The notes under the pieces were generated by a model, which did no database searches, was not told where the DNA came from, and was given only the letters and a program-made list of their open reading frames with translations. From positions 558,001 through 622,000 of the forward strand of contig NZ_CANMSS010000001.1 in assembly GCF_947500695.1 (NCBI RefSeq): 64,000 bases of DNA, in the 5' to 3' direction. This stretch comes from an uncultured Pseudoteredinibacter sp. GTDB taxonomy: Bacteria > Pseudomonadota > Gammaproteobacteria > Pseudomonadales > Cellvibrionaceae. A program made the position numbers and the translations under genes. Shown one piece after another: positions 26,483-35,087 of the stretch (positions are counted from its first letter, which is position 1; each line of letters begins with the position of its first letter).

Positions 26483-27586
26483 ATGAAACAACCGATTTTA
26501 GGCCTAGTCAGCACAGCGATAATTGCAGCGCTCGCACTAGGAATAATTGCTTTATCAGAACCGTCATTTTTTATGGGCTGGCTTTCTTTTGCGGTAATGG
26601 CCTGTATCCCAACCCAAATCATCGCTGCCTTTGTGTGGGGGCCATTATTAGAAAATACGCCAACCGTCCGAAAAGGCGGTATTCAAACCGCCATCAGCCT
26701 GTTAGGTGGATTAATCTTTGGCTCCGCCTTACACTTTTTAGCTGGGCAAAGTTTTGGCCCAACACCCCAACTGATGATGCTAACAATTGTCACTGTTATC
26801 GCTACATTTTGGATTATGGTGGCTTGGAATGCTTGGCCCTTTCCCGCAATAATCCAGTCTCCGATTGCCTTAGGTATTGTTATTCTCTGTTCAGCCTATG
26901 TTTTAGCCTACGGCGTTTTTGTCAGTCTGTTTAACTTTCACTTTTTGGCGGGAGCAGATATCTATATTAGCAGCTTAGAAACAGACGGTTTATTTTCAGC
27001 CTGGCCAGTTTTAGCCTATCTGGTTACCACCGTCGCCATAATAATGCTGTGCTTGCTACTCGACTTTTACCCAATTAACCAGTTATCCCTTGAGGGATCT
27101 AAAGCGGCCTTTGTTAATAGCCTCTGGATATTGGCCTTAGCGGCAATTCCCTTTTATGGTTTTGTCTATCTTGCGGGATTTGATCCTGTTAAGTATATGG
27201 TACGTGGCCCGGTCAGCTTTATTTTCGGAGCTTTCATTGTGCTTAATCTCTTGGAGAATAGCCTATTTGGAAATCAGCGAGCGATTATCAAAGCGCTACT
27301 CTCAGCGCTCTTGGCACTGGCATTGGCTTTTGCCATGCAGCTGATTTATCAAGCCTTTGCCCAGTGGCTAAATCCAGATATCAATTCTGGGCTACCTGAC
27401 TATCAGCTAGAACTTTGGTTGGCAAACGCTATGCTGGCGATTACCTTTCCATTGATTGTGATGTTCAGCGATTTCTTTGGTTTTTGGCCATTTCGAAATC
27501 TACGTGACCAACAAACACGAAACGAACAAACAACGAATGGTTCGCCAAGTGTTAATGACACACTAAAAACAGAAATTCAAAACTAG
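26483..27586 (+). CDS. Polytopic membrane protein in the hpa operon, unknown
   Basis: A 367-residue protein with about ten hydrophobic helices and a short hydrophilic C-terminal tail (NEQTTNGSPSVNDTLKTEIQN is polar). I do not recognise it; it does not look like HpaX (MFS). A repeated feature is PI/PL-type helix starts and the conserved-looking FPAIIQSP and VRGPVSFIFGAF. It lies between hpaE and hpaD, 10 bases before hpaD, so it is translated with the pathway. Uptake or export of 4-hydroxyphenylacetate, homoprotocatechuate or an end product is the obvious guess, but nothing in the sequence shows it. Confidence 0.7.
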   Translation: MKQPILGLVSTAIIAALALGIIALSEPSFFMGWLSFAVMACIPTQIIAAFVWGPLLENTPTVRKGGIQTAISLLGGLIFGSALHFLAGQSFGPTPQLMMLTIVTVIATFWIMVAWNAWPFPAIIQSPIALGIVILCSAYVLAYGVFVSLFNFHFLAGADIYISSLETDGLFSAWPVLAYLVTTVAIIMLCLLLDFYPINQLSLEGSKAAFVNSLWILALAAIPFYGFVYLAGFDPVKYMVRGPVSFIFGAFIVLNLLENSLFGNQRAIIKALLSALLALALAFAMQLIYQAFAQWLNPDINSGLPDYQLELWLANAMLAITFPLIVMFSDFFGFWPFRNLRDQQTRNEQTTNGSPSVNDTLKTEIQN

Positions 27587-27596
27587 GAGTATTAAC

Positions 27597-28448
27597 ATGG
27601 GGCAAATATCTTTAGCAGCAAAAATTACTCATGTTCCTTCCATGTATCTCTCCGAGATGGATGGGCCCAATAAAGGTTGTCGCGAAGCGGCCATCAACGG
27701 TCACAAAGAAATCGCGCAGCGTTGTCGTGATGCAGGCGTCGACACACTGCTGGTATTTGATACCCACTGGCTGGTAAATGCGGGCTACCATATTAACTGC
27801 GCCGAGACCTTTTCAGGTGTATACACCAGTAACGAACTGCCCCATTTTATTAAAAATCTTCCCTACGACTACAAGGGCAATAAAGCACTAGGTCATCTTT
27901 TAGCGGATGCCGCAACAGAGGCTGGAGTTGTCACCCGAGCCCACAGCGATACCAGTTTGCCTTTAGAGTACGGCACCCTAGTGCCAATGAGGTATATGAA
28001 CGACGATAATCATTTTAAGGTGGTCTCTGTTTCGGCTATGTGCCAAGTGCACAACTTAGAAGACAGTCGACGACTTGGCGCTGCTTTTCGCGAGGCAATC
28101 GAAAAGGACTATGACGGCAATGTGGCGATACTCGCATCGGGCTCCTTATCCCATCGTTTTGCGCAGAACGGCGTATCTGAAGAATATCTTTTTAGAGTTT
28201 GGTCTGAGTTTTTAGAAACCACCGATCGAGAAGTTATCGATATGTGGAAAAACGGCGAGTGGGAGCGCTTTACCCAAATGCTGCCTGAATACGCTGAAAA
28301 GTGTCACGGCGAAGGCTTTATGCACGATACGGCAATGTTATTAGGCGTATTAGGTTGGGATAAATATCAGGGCCAAGTAGAAGTAGTAACGCCCTACTTT
28401 GGAAGTTCAGGTACTGGGCAGATTAATGCCGTCTTTCCAGTTGAATAA
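27597..28448 (+). CDS. hpaD: 3,4-dihydroxyphenylacetate 2,3-dioxygenase (LigB type)
   Basis: A 283-residue class III extradiol dioxygenase that opens the ring of homoprotocatechuate. Seen: the early iron ligand histidine in AAKITHVPSMYLSE, a second histidine in VFDTHWLVNAGYH, and the catalytic segment ILASGSLSHRF; the C-terminal YFGSSGTGQINAVFP is typical of HpaD/HpcB. AGGAG lies just before the ATG. The stop overlaps by one base an upstream ATG for the next gene. Placement among hpaE, hpaF, hpaH and hpaI leaves little doubt. Confidence 0.92.
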   Translation: MGQISLAAKITHVPSMYLSEMDGPNKGCREAAINGHKEIAQRCRDAGVDTLLVFDTHWLVNAGYHINCAETFSGVYTSNELPHFIKNLPYDYKGNKALGHLLADAATEAGVVTRAHSDTSLPLEYGTLVPMRYMNDDNHFKVVSVSAMCQVHNLEDSRRLGAAFREAIEKDYDGNVAILASGSLSHRFAQNGVSEEYLFRVWSEFLETTDREVIDMWKNGEWERFTQMLPEYAEKCHGEGFMHDTAMLLGVLGWDKYQGQVEVVTPYFGSSGTGQINAVFPVE

Positions 28449-28486
28449 TGCATCTACCTGAAAATCTACGCTCTAGGATACAAAAA

Positions 28487-28876
28487 ATGGCACACTTTAT
28501 TCTTGAATATTCAAGTAACCTTAGTACTGGCGAACTGCAGTTTGAACACTTGTTTGCTTCCTTACATGAGGCGGCCCTTGATACTGGGCTTTTTCCAGTA
28601 GCGGGCTTGCGCAGTCGTGCTCATTGTTGTGAGCATTTTCGAGTGGCTAATGGCGATCCAGATTTTGCCTTTATCCATTTGGAAGTTCGCCTTGGCGCTG
28701 GTCGAAGTGAGGCGGAAAAACAAACGGCGGCCGATGCAATTTTTGCAGCGCTTAGTAATCACTTAAAAGAACTTTACGAACAGAGAGCTTTGGCCATATC
28801 CTTCGAAATGAACGAATTGCCAGCGAGCTTAAAGTTTAATCAGAACAACCTCAGAACTTATCTTGCAGAGCCCTAA
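28487..28876 (+). CDS. hpaF: 5-carboxymethyl-2-hydroxymuconate isomerase, without Pro-1
   Basis: A 129-residue tautomerase. The family begins Met-Pro-His-Phe; the proline becomes N-terminal and is the catalytic base. Here the start is MAHFILEYSSNLS, so that residue is alanine. The rest matches HpaF: GLFPVAGLRSRAH with the conserved arginine, FAFIHLEVRLGAGRS and SFEMNELPASLKFNQNN. An upstream ATG at 28448 would add 13 residues and bury the active end; ATG 28487 has AGGA at proper distance and agrees with family length. Either the enzyme works differently or is impaired; a single base change (C to G) would explain it. Confidence 0.85.
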   Translation: MAHFILEYSSNLSTGELQFEHLFASLHEAALDTGLFPVAGLRSRAHCCEHFRVANGDPDFAFIHLEVRLGAGRSEAEKQTAADAIFAALSNHLKELYEQRALAISFEMNELPASLKFNQNNLRTYLAEP

Positions 28877-28930
28877 GCCCTCTTTCAGAAAACAAACACG
28901 TGAAAACTTGCACCCTATACAGTGATTATT

Positions 28931-29749
28931 ATGAGCGAACAGCTAACACTATCAACTTCCGAAATTAAGCAAGCCGCCAAGGAACTCTATGAAGCCGAAC
29001 GTCAAGCTCAGCCTATAGATCCGATTAGTTTACGCTTCCCAGAAATGACTATTAGTGATAGCTATGCCATCCAAGAGAAATGGGTACGGCGTAAAATCGA
29101 TGATGGCCAGCGGGTAGTCGGTTATAAAATTGGTTACACCTCCAGGGCCATGCAGAAAGCGCTCAATATTAAGGAGCCCGATTATGGTGTGCTACTGGAA
29201 GATATGGTTTTCGCTGATGGTAGCGAAATTGAGGTCAGTCAATTTTGTGACCCGCGCATTGAAATGGAGCTCGCATTTATTCTGAAAGAAGAGCTTAGCG
29301 GTGAAAATGTCACTGTCTTTGATGTGCTCAATGCCACTGATTATGTGGTGCCAGCATTAGAAATTATCGCTGCTCGAAGTCATCGCGTTCACCCAGAGAC
29401 ACAATATAAGCGCACCGTAAAAGATACTATTGCCGATAATGCAGGCAACGCAGGAATTATTATGGGCGGCCGCCCTATTAAACCCGATGCTAAAGATCTA
29501 CGCTGGTGCGGCGGCTTGTTGTATCTCAATGGTTTGCTGGAAGAGACCGGCTTGGCTGCTGCCGTTCTCAATCATCCTGCTAATGGGGTTAGCTGGGTAG
29601 CAAAACGATTTGCGCCACACGGGGTAAGCTTAAAGCCTGGGCAAATCATTTTATCGGGCTCCTTTACAGCGCCGATAGCCGTAAAAGCGGGTGACACGGT
29701 TCATGCTGATTACGGCCCATTGGGCGGAATCTCCTGCCACTTTGTATAG
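28931..29749 (+). CDS. hpaH: 2-oxo-hept-4-ene-1,7-dioate hydratase
   Basis: A 272-residue hydratase of the HpaH/MhpD/TesE family, which adds water to 2-oxohept-4-ene-1,7-dioate before the aldolase step. Seen: GYKIGYTSRAMQKAL, the metal-ligand block DPRIEMELAFIL, DYVVPALEIIAARS and GQIILSGSFTAP. An in-frame GTG at 28922 exists, but ATG 28931 gives the natural length and start (MSEQLTLS). It lies 54 bases after hpaF and 51 before hpaI. Confidence 0.92.
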   Translation: MSEQLTLSTSEIKQAAKELYEAERQAQPIDPISLRFPEMTISDSYAIQEKWVRRKIDDGQRVVGYKIGYTSRAMQKALNIKEPDYGVLLEDMVFADGSEIEVSQFCDPRIEMELAFILKEELSGENVTVFDVLNATDYVVPALEIIAARSHRVHPETQYKRTVKDTIADNAGNAGIIMGGRPIKPDAKDLRWCGGLLYLNGLLEETGLAAAVLNHPANGVSWVAKRFAPHGVSLKPGQIILSGSFTAPIAVKAGDTVHADYGPLGGISCHFV

Positions 29750-29800
29750 CGCCCTCGGCTACGAGTACAAAATTTCTGGGATAAAACAAGGCGAGCGATA

Positions 29801-30610
29801 ATGCAACTAGAAGAAAATCAATTTAAGCGAAAGCTCAATAGCGGCGACTGCCAGTTCGGTCTTTGGCTTGGACTACCCAATCCTATTTGTGCAGAAATTG
29901 CGGCAACAGCAGGCTTCGACTGGCTGTTAATTGATGCAGAACATGCGCCCTTTTCCCTAAAAGATATTCAAGGGCAGCTGCAAGCTTTGGCCCCATATCC
30001 CAGCAGTGCGTTGTTGCGCCCACCGGAAGGCAGTACCAGCAATATTAAGCAGTTGCTCGATTTAGGGTGCCAGACACTATTGATTCCCATGGTGGAATCT
30101 GTCGAGCAAGCTAAACAACTTATTAATGCCATGTACTACCCACCTAAAGGAGTGAGAGGTCTGGGTACTTCAATGGCAAGAGCCGCGAAATGGAATGGTA
30201 TTAATAACTACGTTGAGCAAGCCAATGATAATGTTTGCCTTATCCTGCAAATCGAAACCCAGCAAGGACTGGAGCAGCTTGATAAGATTCTAGAGCTGCA
30301 AGACTTCGACGGAGTTTTTATCGGCCCTTCAGATCTCTCTGCATCCTTAGGCTATATTGGTCAACCCAACCACCCAGATGTGGTCGACAAAATTGAACAA
30401 GCCATTTTAAAAATTAAATCTAAGGGCAAAGCTTGCGGATTATTATCGGTCGATACCGGTATGACCCGACATTACGAGAAGCTAGGCGTCGATTTTATTG
30501 GGCTTGGTGTCGATGCTGCCTTACTGGCCCAATCCTTACGCTCACTCTCCGCGGAGTTTTGTGGGCATGCTGGTGATAACGACATGAGTAACAATCGTGC
30601 CGGATATTGA
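29801..30610 (+). CDS. hpaI: 4-hydroxy-2-oxoheptanedioate aldolase
   Basis: A 269-residue class II pyruvate aldolase that splits 4-hydroxy-2-oxoheptanedioate into pyruvate and succinate semialdehyde. Seen: FGLWLGLPNPICAEIAA, FDWLLIDAEHAPF with the base histidine, the substrate arginine in ALLRPPEG, metal-ligand glutamate in LILQIETQQGL and GVFIGPSDLSASLG. It is the last enzyme gene of the plus-strand unit. Succinate semialdehyde dehydrogenase is not encoded in the window. Confidence 0.93.
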   Translation: MQLEENQFKRKLNSGDCQFGLWLGLPNPICAEIAATAGFDWLLIDAEHAPFSLKDIQGQLQALAPYPSSALLRPPEGSTSNIKQLLDLGCQTLLIPMVESVEQAKQLINAMYYPPKGVRGLGTSMARAAKWNGINNYVEQANDNVCLILQIETQQGLEQLDKILELQDFDGVFIGPSDLSASLGYIGQPNHPDVVDKIEQAILKIKSKGKACGLLSVDTGMTRHYEKLGVDFIGLGVDAALLAQSLRSLSAEFCGHAGDNDMSNNRAGY

Positions 30611-30621
30611 TTGCTCGATGT

Positions 30622-30837
30622 ATGTATAACTGTAACTGTAAAAACTACCCCTATTGTTTCGAGCCACAACATCGAGATGAGCTGGACTTATTGCTTAGTA
30701 CCCTAATGCTTATTGGGAACGATCCCGGCGCTGAACTCGCTCATTGCCCAATCTGTGGGCAAAGTTACAAAATAGAACAACTCAGAATGGGCACATTAGT
30801 GACTAAGTTACTGAACCCATACTATGCCTGTTTCTAG
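30622..30837 (+). CDS. Small Cys-rich protein after hpaI, unknown
   Basis: A 71-residue protein with six cysteines: C4, C6, C12 near the start, C42 and C45 (HCPICGQSY, zinc-ribbon-like) and C70. The frame is also open from a TTG at 30607 that overlaps the hpaI stop; ATG 30622 is more likely. It follows hpaI by 12 bases in the same direction, so it is probably cotranscribed. The CPIC knuckle suggests bound zinc. I know no family for it, and a ribosome binding site is not evident. Confidence 0.5.
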   Translation: MYNCNCKNYPYCFEPQHRDELDLLLSTLMLIGNDPGAELAHCPICGQSYKIEQLRMGTLVTKLLNPYYACF

Positions 30838-30971
30838 GGATAACTCTCATTTCTTGCATATTTCTTCTTATCAATACTTCTGGGCTGGTAATTACCTAAA
30901 TTTATTTCTTGTATTCTCTCTATTGTATAACTACAGTTAGCTCTGTTACTAAGGATAAGTAAGAGGCTAGC

Positions 30972-31943
30972 ATGACTGGGCTCCAACACTGGTCTACAAG
31001 CCTCAATGCCTACCCAAGCTTGGATTTAGATCAGCAAAGCACAAAACTGGATGCGTTATTTAAGCAGGCTTTACAATATAAAAGTGTGCTCGAAACCCTT
31101 CTAAGCATCACTGATGACTTTGTTTATATCAAAGATGCACAACATAAGTTTATGTTTGCCAGCGACGCCTTTGCACGCCTTACGGGTCATGAGCAATGGC
31201 GTGAACTGCAAGGCAAGGACGACTTCGATATCTTCCCTAAAGAGCATGCCGAGCTTTATTTTGAGCACGAGCAAGATGTTATTAACAAAGGCATTAGTCT
31301 TGCTCAGCATGAAGAGCCCTACTATTTGCCCAGCGGCGAACTCGGTTGGGTGAGTAGCACAAAAAATCCAGTATTCGATGACAAAGGTAAGGTCATTGGT
31401 CTTATTGGCATCAGTAAAGACATTACCCAGATAAAGCGACACCAGGAACTAATAGCTCATCAAGCCACTCATGACTGTTTAACCGATGTCTACAATCGTA
31501 AGGCTTTCTATGATTTTGGTGAAACCATGTGGGCCAAATTGCAGCGCGATAAAGCTGAATCTACCCTGCTCTTTTTGGACCTCAATGAGTTTAAACAAGT
31601 TAATGATCGCTTAGGGCATCAAGTTGGCGACAAAATACTCTGCAGCTTTGCGAGTTTTCTTAAAGAGGAATGCAGGGATTCTGATCTTTTGGCTCGATTA
31701 GGTGGAGATGAATTTGTTATCTATATGGGCGGAGATAAAGACGCTGCGCTTAGTTTAGCCCGAAGATTGATTAGCGCTTCACACAAAGAAGAATTGTTAG
31801 GCTGCGCAATTAGTATCGGTATTGCACATAGCAGTAATGCCGAAAATTTAGCTGAGCTGGTAAAACATGCTGACGATGCGATGTATAAAGCTAAAAGAAG
31901 CAAATCTCAGCAGTATTGTTTTTATCCATTTTTAAGGGCCTAA
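30972..31943 (+). CDS. PAS-GGDEF diguanylate cyclase
   Basis: A 323-residue cytosolic cyclase. A short helical N-terminus precedes a PAS domain (about 38-155) with PAC-like end (GLIGISKDITQIKRHQELI), then a GGDEF domain (about 162-320): active site GGDEF at 244-248, DLNEFKQVND for metal and the inhibitory RxxD site R235-D238. It should make cyclic di-GMP. It ends four bases before the convergent HD-GYP-like regulator gene, so a link with the H-NOX island is possible but not shown. Confidence 0.9.
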   Translation: MTGLQHWSTSLNAYPSLDLDQQSTKLDALFKQALQYKSVLETLLSITDDFVYIKDAQHKFMFASDAFARLTGHEQWRELQGKDDFDIFPKEHAELYFEHEQDVINKGISLAQHEEPYYLPSGELGWVSSTKNPVFDDKGKVIGLIGISKDITQIKRHQELIAHQATHDCLTDVYNRKAFYDFGETMWAKLQRDKAESTLLFLDLNEFKQVNDRLGHQVGDKILCSFASFLKEECRDSDLLARLGGDEFVIYMGGDKDAALSLARRLISASHKEELLGCAISIGIAHSSNAENLAELVKHADDAMYKAKRSKSQQYCFYPFLRA

Positions 31944-31946
31944 AAA

Positions 31947-33311
31947 TCATTCCGGCTCTTTGACGTAGACTTTTAGCTCCTCTTCCATTTGCGCGGCCAA
32001 ACTCTTAAGTCGCGTAATCATGTCCTGATCTATTTCAACACCCTCGGCAAGCAGAGTGGCACCATTGCTGGCCACCAGATCACGTTGCAAACACATGCCA
32101 GCCTGAAGTTGATCCAACTTAATATACTTGTCTGCAGCATCTCGCAGAAACAGTTTCAACTCACTTTGTAATGTACAAAGCTGCTCGACAATAACAGGAT
32201 CATATTTGCTGCCAGACTGCTCTTTTAGTTTTCCTAGCGCTTCATCGATAGACAAGCAATTCGTTTCAATCAATCCTTGGCAATACAACAACAAGTCTGA
32301 CACTACGGATAAAATCTTGGCTGCTGTAGAGATGTCTTGTGAATTAAGCCCTTTGGGATAACCTTGGCCATCAAGCTGCTCATGGCGCTGGCTAATAATC
32401 TCGGCGGCACCCTTTAAAGGCGGCATACTGGACATCATGTTTTCTGCAATACTGATATGCGTTTGGAAATCGCGCTGCTCTTGCACGTCAAGGTCCAGGT
32501 AGGCACGCTTTATAAGTTTGTCTGGAAAACTAACCTTACCTAAATTTCGCAGAATTCCCGCATAGATTAATGCCCGAGTTTCATCTTTTTCAAGTTCAGA
32601 CAGCTCAGCCATCTTTTTCAGCAATAACATAAGGTTCTGCTTGCTGATCAAAGAGTTACCCATTCTTTGTTCTATTAGGCTAGAAAACAAATTGGTTGTC
32701 TGTTGGTAATTGACTTTAAGCTGATCCAAGGAGCTCTGTAACTTACTATTACTAGCTGCTAGGTCTTTGCTTCTCTCGGCGACTTTATTTTCCAAACTCT
32801 CATTGAGTTCTTTAAGTTGTTGGTTTTGTAATTTTACCTTGTCTTCAAGCAGTTGCGTACGATGCTTTCCGTGGCTAATCTCTATGCCCTTTTGAACAAT
32901 TCGGCGCAGCCTATCGTCATCCCAAGGTTTTTCCATATAGAAGTTGATTTTTCCCTTGTTGATAGCCCCAATGGTGGATTCTAGGTCGGCATAACCGGTA
33001 AGTAGAATGCGTTCAGTTTCTGGCCAAGCATTAGCAACTTCATTGAGAAATTCAACACCATCCATTCCCGCCATGCGCATATCCGAAATGACAATATCGG
33101 CTGCTTGATCTTGTAAAGCCTGGAGGGCCTCGTGGCCGCTTGTTGAGGTGCGAATATTACAGTCCATATCAAAAAGCAGCCTTTGTAGGCTGTTTAAAAT
33201 CGACTGCTCATCATCAACAATCATAATCTCGATGGCTGGCAAATCACCGCTATCAAATGACAGAATGTCGCTACTATTGGAATCCATGCCGAATTTCTCT
33301 TTAGATTTCAT
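31947..33311 (-). CDS. Response regulator with degenerate HD-GYP domain (HnoD-like)
   Basis: A 454-residue protein: receiver domain at about 27-140 with phospho-acceptor D77 (IVISDMRM) and acidic D33/D34, a long coiled coil (about 150-210), then an HD-GYP-like domain. The catalytic HD is gone: where active members read LLHDIGK this one has ILRNLGK. The GYP end is kept (RHEQLDGQGYPKG). In the H-NOX network of Shewanella, HnoD is such a degenerate HD-GYP regulator and tunes the phosphodiesterase HnoB. The divergent H-NOX and kinase genes start about 100 bases away, so the same role is likely. No HnoB gene lies in the window. Confidence 0.82.
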   Translation of the reverse strand: MKSKEKFGMDSNSSDILSFDSGDLPAIEIMIVDDEQSILNSLQRLLFDMDCNIRTSTSGHEALQALQDQAADIVISDMRMAGMDGVEFLNEVANAWPETERILLTGYADLESTIGAINKGKINFYMEKPWDDDRLRRIVQKGIEISHGKHRTQLLEDKVKLQNQQLKELNESLENKVAERSKDLAASNSKLQSSLDQLKVNYQQTTNLFSSLIEQRMGNSLISKQNLMLLLKKMAELSELEKDETRALIYAGILRNLGKVSFPDKLIKRAYLDLDVQEQRDFQTHISIAENMMSSMPPLKGAAEIISQRHEQLDGQGYPKGLNSQDISTAAKILSVVSDLLLYCQGLIETNCLSIDEALGKLKEQSGSKYDPVIVEQLCTLQSELKLFLRDAADKYIKLDQLQAGMCLQRDLVASNGATLLAEGVEIDQDMITRLKSLAAQMEEELKVYVKEPE

Positions 33312-33365
33312 GGCTTTAGTATAAACCTAATACAAAACTTAGCCATTACAGTTTGCTATTTGTGA

Positions 33366-33385
33366 TATTCAGCATAAACTGAATA
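33366..33385. promoter_or_regulatory. Inverted repeat upstream of the H-NOX gene
   Basis: TATTCAG and CTGAATA are perfect 7-base arms with a six-base spacer, 24 bases before the H-NOX start. A good shape for a regulator site in the divergent region; the binding protein is not known. Confidence 0.45.
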
Positions 33386-33408
33386 CGTCGCAACATGGAG
33401 GCTGTGCT

Positions 33409-33957
33409 ATGAAAGGAGTGGTTTTTACAAATTTTGCCGAATTAGTAGAGGACAACTACGGTTTGGCTATGTGGCAAAATATTCTCGATACGGCGAATCC
33501 GCCATCCGGAGGTATCTATGTCGCTACCGCACAATATGACGATCAAGAGTTGATTTCTCTTGTCGGGGCGGCCTCTGAGCTACTAGATATGCCTGCTCCA
33601 GTGCTTATTCGACGTTTTGGCCAGTTTCTATGGCAGTATTTTGAGGAAAACTACCCTCAGTTTATCACCAGCCACGATAATCTCTTCGATTTCTTAATCT
33701 CGGTAGACTCTGTGATTCATATGGAGGTGAATAAACTCTACCCCAATGCCTCTACCCCTGATTTTGAATACGATCGAGAATCACCCAAGCAACTATTGAT
33801 GCACTATCGCTCTCCACGAAAGCTATGCCACCTATCTGTCGGATTAATAGAAGCATCCGCAAATTACTATCAAACCCCCATACGCATAGAGCACCCAGTG
33901 TGTATGCATGAAGGCTCAGACCATTGCGAAATACGAGTTACCATTGCCGATGGATGA
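33409..33957 (+). CDS. H-NOX (heme nitric oxide/oxygen binding) sensor protein
   Basis: A 182-residue stand-alone H-NOX domain that binds NO through heme. Seen: proximal histidine H104 in VDSVIHMEVNKLYP and the heme-propionate motif Y133-x-S135-x-R137 (HYRSPRK). C140, H162, C165 and C173 match the zinc-binding cysteine site of H-NOX proteins that also respond to oxidation. ATG 33409 is preceded by GGAGG. The kinase gene downstream overlaps by eight bases, so the pair forms one unit: NO-bound H-NOX is expected to inhibit the kinase. Confidence 0.93.
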   Translation: MKGVVFTNFAELVEDNYGLAMWQNILDTANPPSGGIYVATAQYDDQELISLVGAASELLDMPAPVLIRRFGQFLWQYFEENYPQFITSHDNLFDFLISVDSVIHMEVNKLYPNASTPDFEYDRESPKQLLMHYRSPRKLCHLSVGLIEASANYYQTPIRIEHPVCMHEGSDHCEIRVTIADG

Positions 33958-34876
33958 GATTGAAGTTTATAAAAAATCACTGGCACGTGAGCGCAAAGCC
34001 AGGCAACAAGCTGAGCTTCTTCTGGAATCCAAAGTAAGAGATATATACGAGGCTAATCAGCAGCTCGAGGCTGCAAACGCAAAGCTTAAACAGCAGCAAA
34101 AAGAACTTATACAAACCGAGAAACTGGCCTCTTTGGGTACGCTTTCTGCGGGCATTGCCCATGAAATCAATAACCCACTGGCCTTTATCAAAAGTAATAT
34201 AGGCACCTTAGAGCGCTATTTTTTGTTTTATCAGCAGCACCTCCCTGAAAAAACTGGCGCTCAACACAGCGATATTAACCACGCCCGCCTAGAAAAAATC
34301 AAGTTCATTGCTGGGGATTCAGAAGCGATATTCTCTGAGCTGCGAGAAGGCGTGGATCGGGTACAAGCCATTGTTGCCGATTTAAAATCTCTTGCTCGTT
34401 CAAAATCTGCGGATGTGCAACTTAACGATAGCAATGACGCCGTCCTTTCGTCGATTCGCATTACCAATAATAAGGTCAAATACCACTGTGAAATTCACAC
34501 TGACTTGGCCGAATTACCGCCTATCATGTGTAACCTAAATGAATTGAGCCAAGTTTTCATTAATCTTATCGTCAACGCTTGTGACGCTGTCGATGAGAAC
34601 GGCCTGATCAAAATAAAAGGTTATCAAGAGAGCGGCTATATTCACTACCTAGTAGAAGATAATGGCAAGGGCATATCTGAAGAGGACATGGATAAAATTT
34701 TCACCCCCTTCTATACCTCCAAGGAGGTTGGTAAAGGTACTGGTCTAGGACTTTCCGTTTCCTATGGCATTATAGAGAGCCTTGGAGGCACGATTCGCGT
34801 CTGCAGTGACATTGGCAAAGGCACCAGTTTCCACATCAGCTTACCGATCAATCGCGAGCCTATCGCAGCCGAATAA
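33950..34876 (+). CDS. H-NOX-associated histidine kinase
   Basis: A 308-residue soluble kinase without its own sensor domain, as in HnoK/HahK partners of H-NOX. A coiled coil (about 10-55) leads to the HisKA domain with H71 (SAGIAHEINNPL), then the ATPase domain with N-box LIVNACDAV, DNGKGISEED and GTGLGLSVSYG. An earlier frame start at 33908 exists, but ATG 33950 (MDEIEVYKK) overlaps the H-NOX stop by eight bases and gives the usual length. Expected to phosphorylate the HnoD-like regulator encoded divergently, and perhaps others elsewhere. Confidence 0.9.
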   Translation: MDEIEVYKKSLARERKARQQAELLLESKVRDIYEANQQLEAANAKLKQQQKELIQTEKLASLGTLSAGIAHEINNPLAFIKSNIGTLERYFLFYQQHLPEKTGAQHSDINHARLEKIKFIAGDSEAIFSELREGVDRVQAIVADLKSLARSKSADVQLNDSNDAVLSSIRITNNKVKYHCEIHTDLAELPPIMCNLNELSQVFINLIVNACDAVDENGLIKIKGYQESGYIHYLVEDNGKGISEEDMDKIFTPFYTSKEVGKGTGLGLSVSYGIIESLGGTIRVCSDIGKGTSFHISLPINREPIAAE

Positions 34877-34924
34877 ACTCCTTCGAATAGCTTTCTATCC
34901 TGCGACTTACATAGGATTTTCCTC

Positions 34925-34939
34925 TTTGCAAAATGCAAA
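34925..34939. promoter_or_regulatory. Dyad TTTGCA-AAA-TGCAAA, proposed enhancer site A
   Basis: Perfect 6-base arms around a three-base spacer, 85 bases upstream of a -24 box. The same dyad recurs at 39010-39026 and, less exactly, at 44365-44379 and 46150-46166. Proposed binding site for the NtrC-type regulator at 44428-45969. Confidence 0.6.
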
Positions 34940-35023
34940 AATTGCAATTTGGCAATACATTCACAAAACCCCATGAAGCAATAAACCCCTTATTATCAAT
35001 CGCTTACAGGTACAAATTTATCA

Positions 35024-35039
35024 TGGCTTAAGTTTTGCA
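35024..35039 (+). promoter_or_regulatory. Sigma-54 promoter of the exopolysaccharide unit 1
   Basis: TGGCTTAAGTTTTGCA matches the -24/-12 consensus TGGCACGNNNNTTGCW in TGGC and TTGCA with exact spacing. The Wza-like gene starts 48 bases after it. Confidence 0.65.
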
Positions 35040-35087
35040 GTGCTAGTACTAAGAAATCATCTTAATTTAGCTATGTGGAGTTATGCC

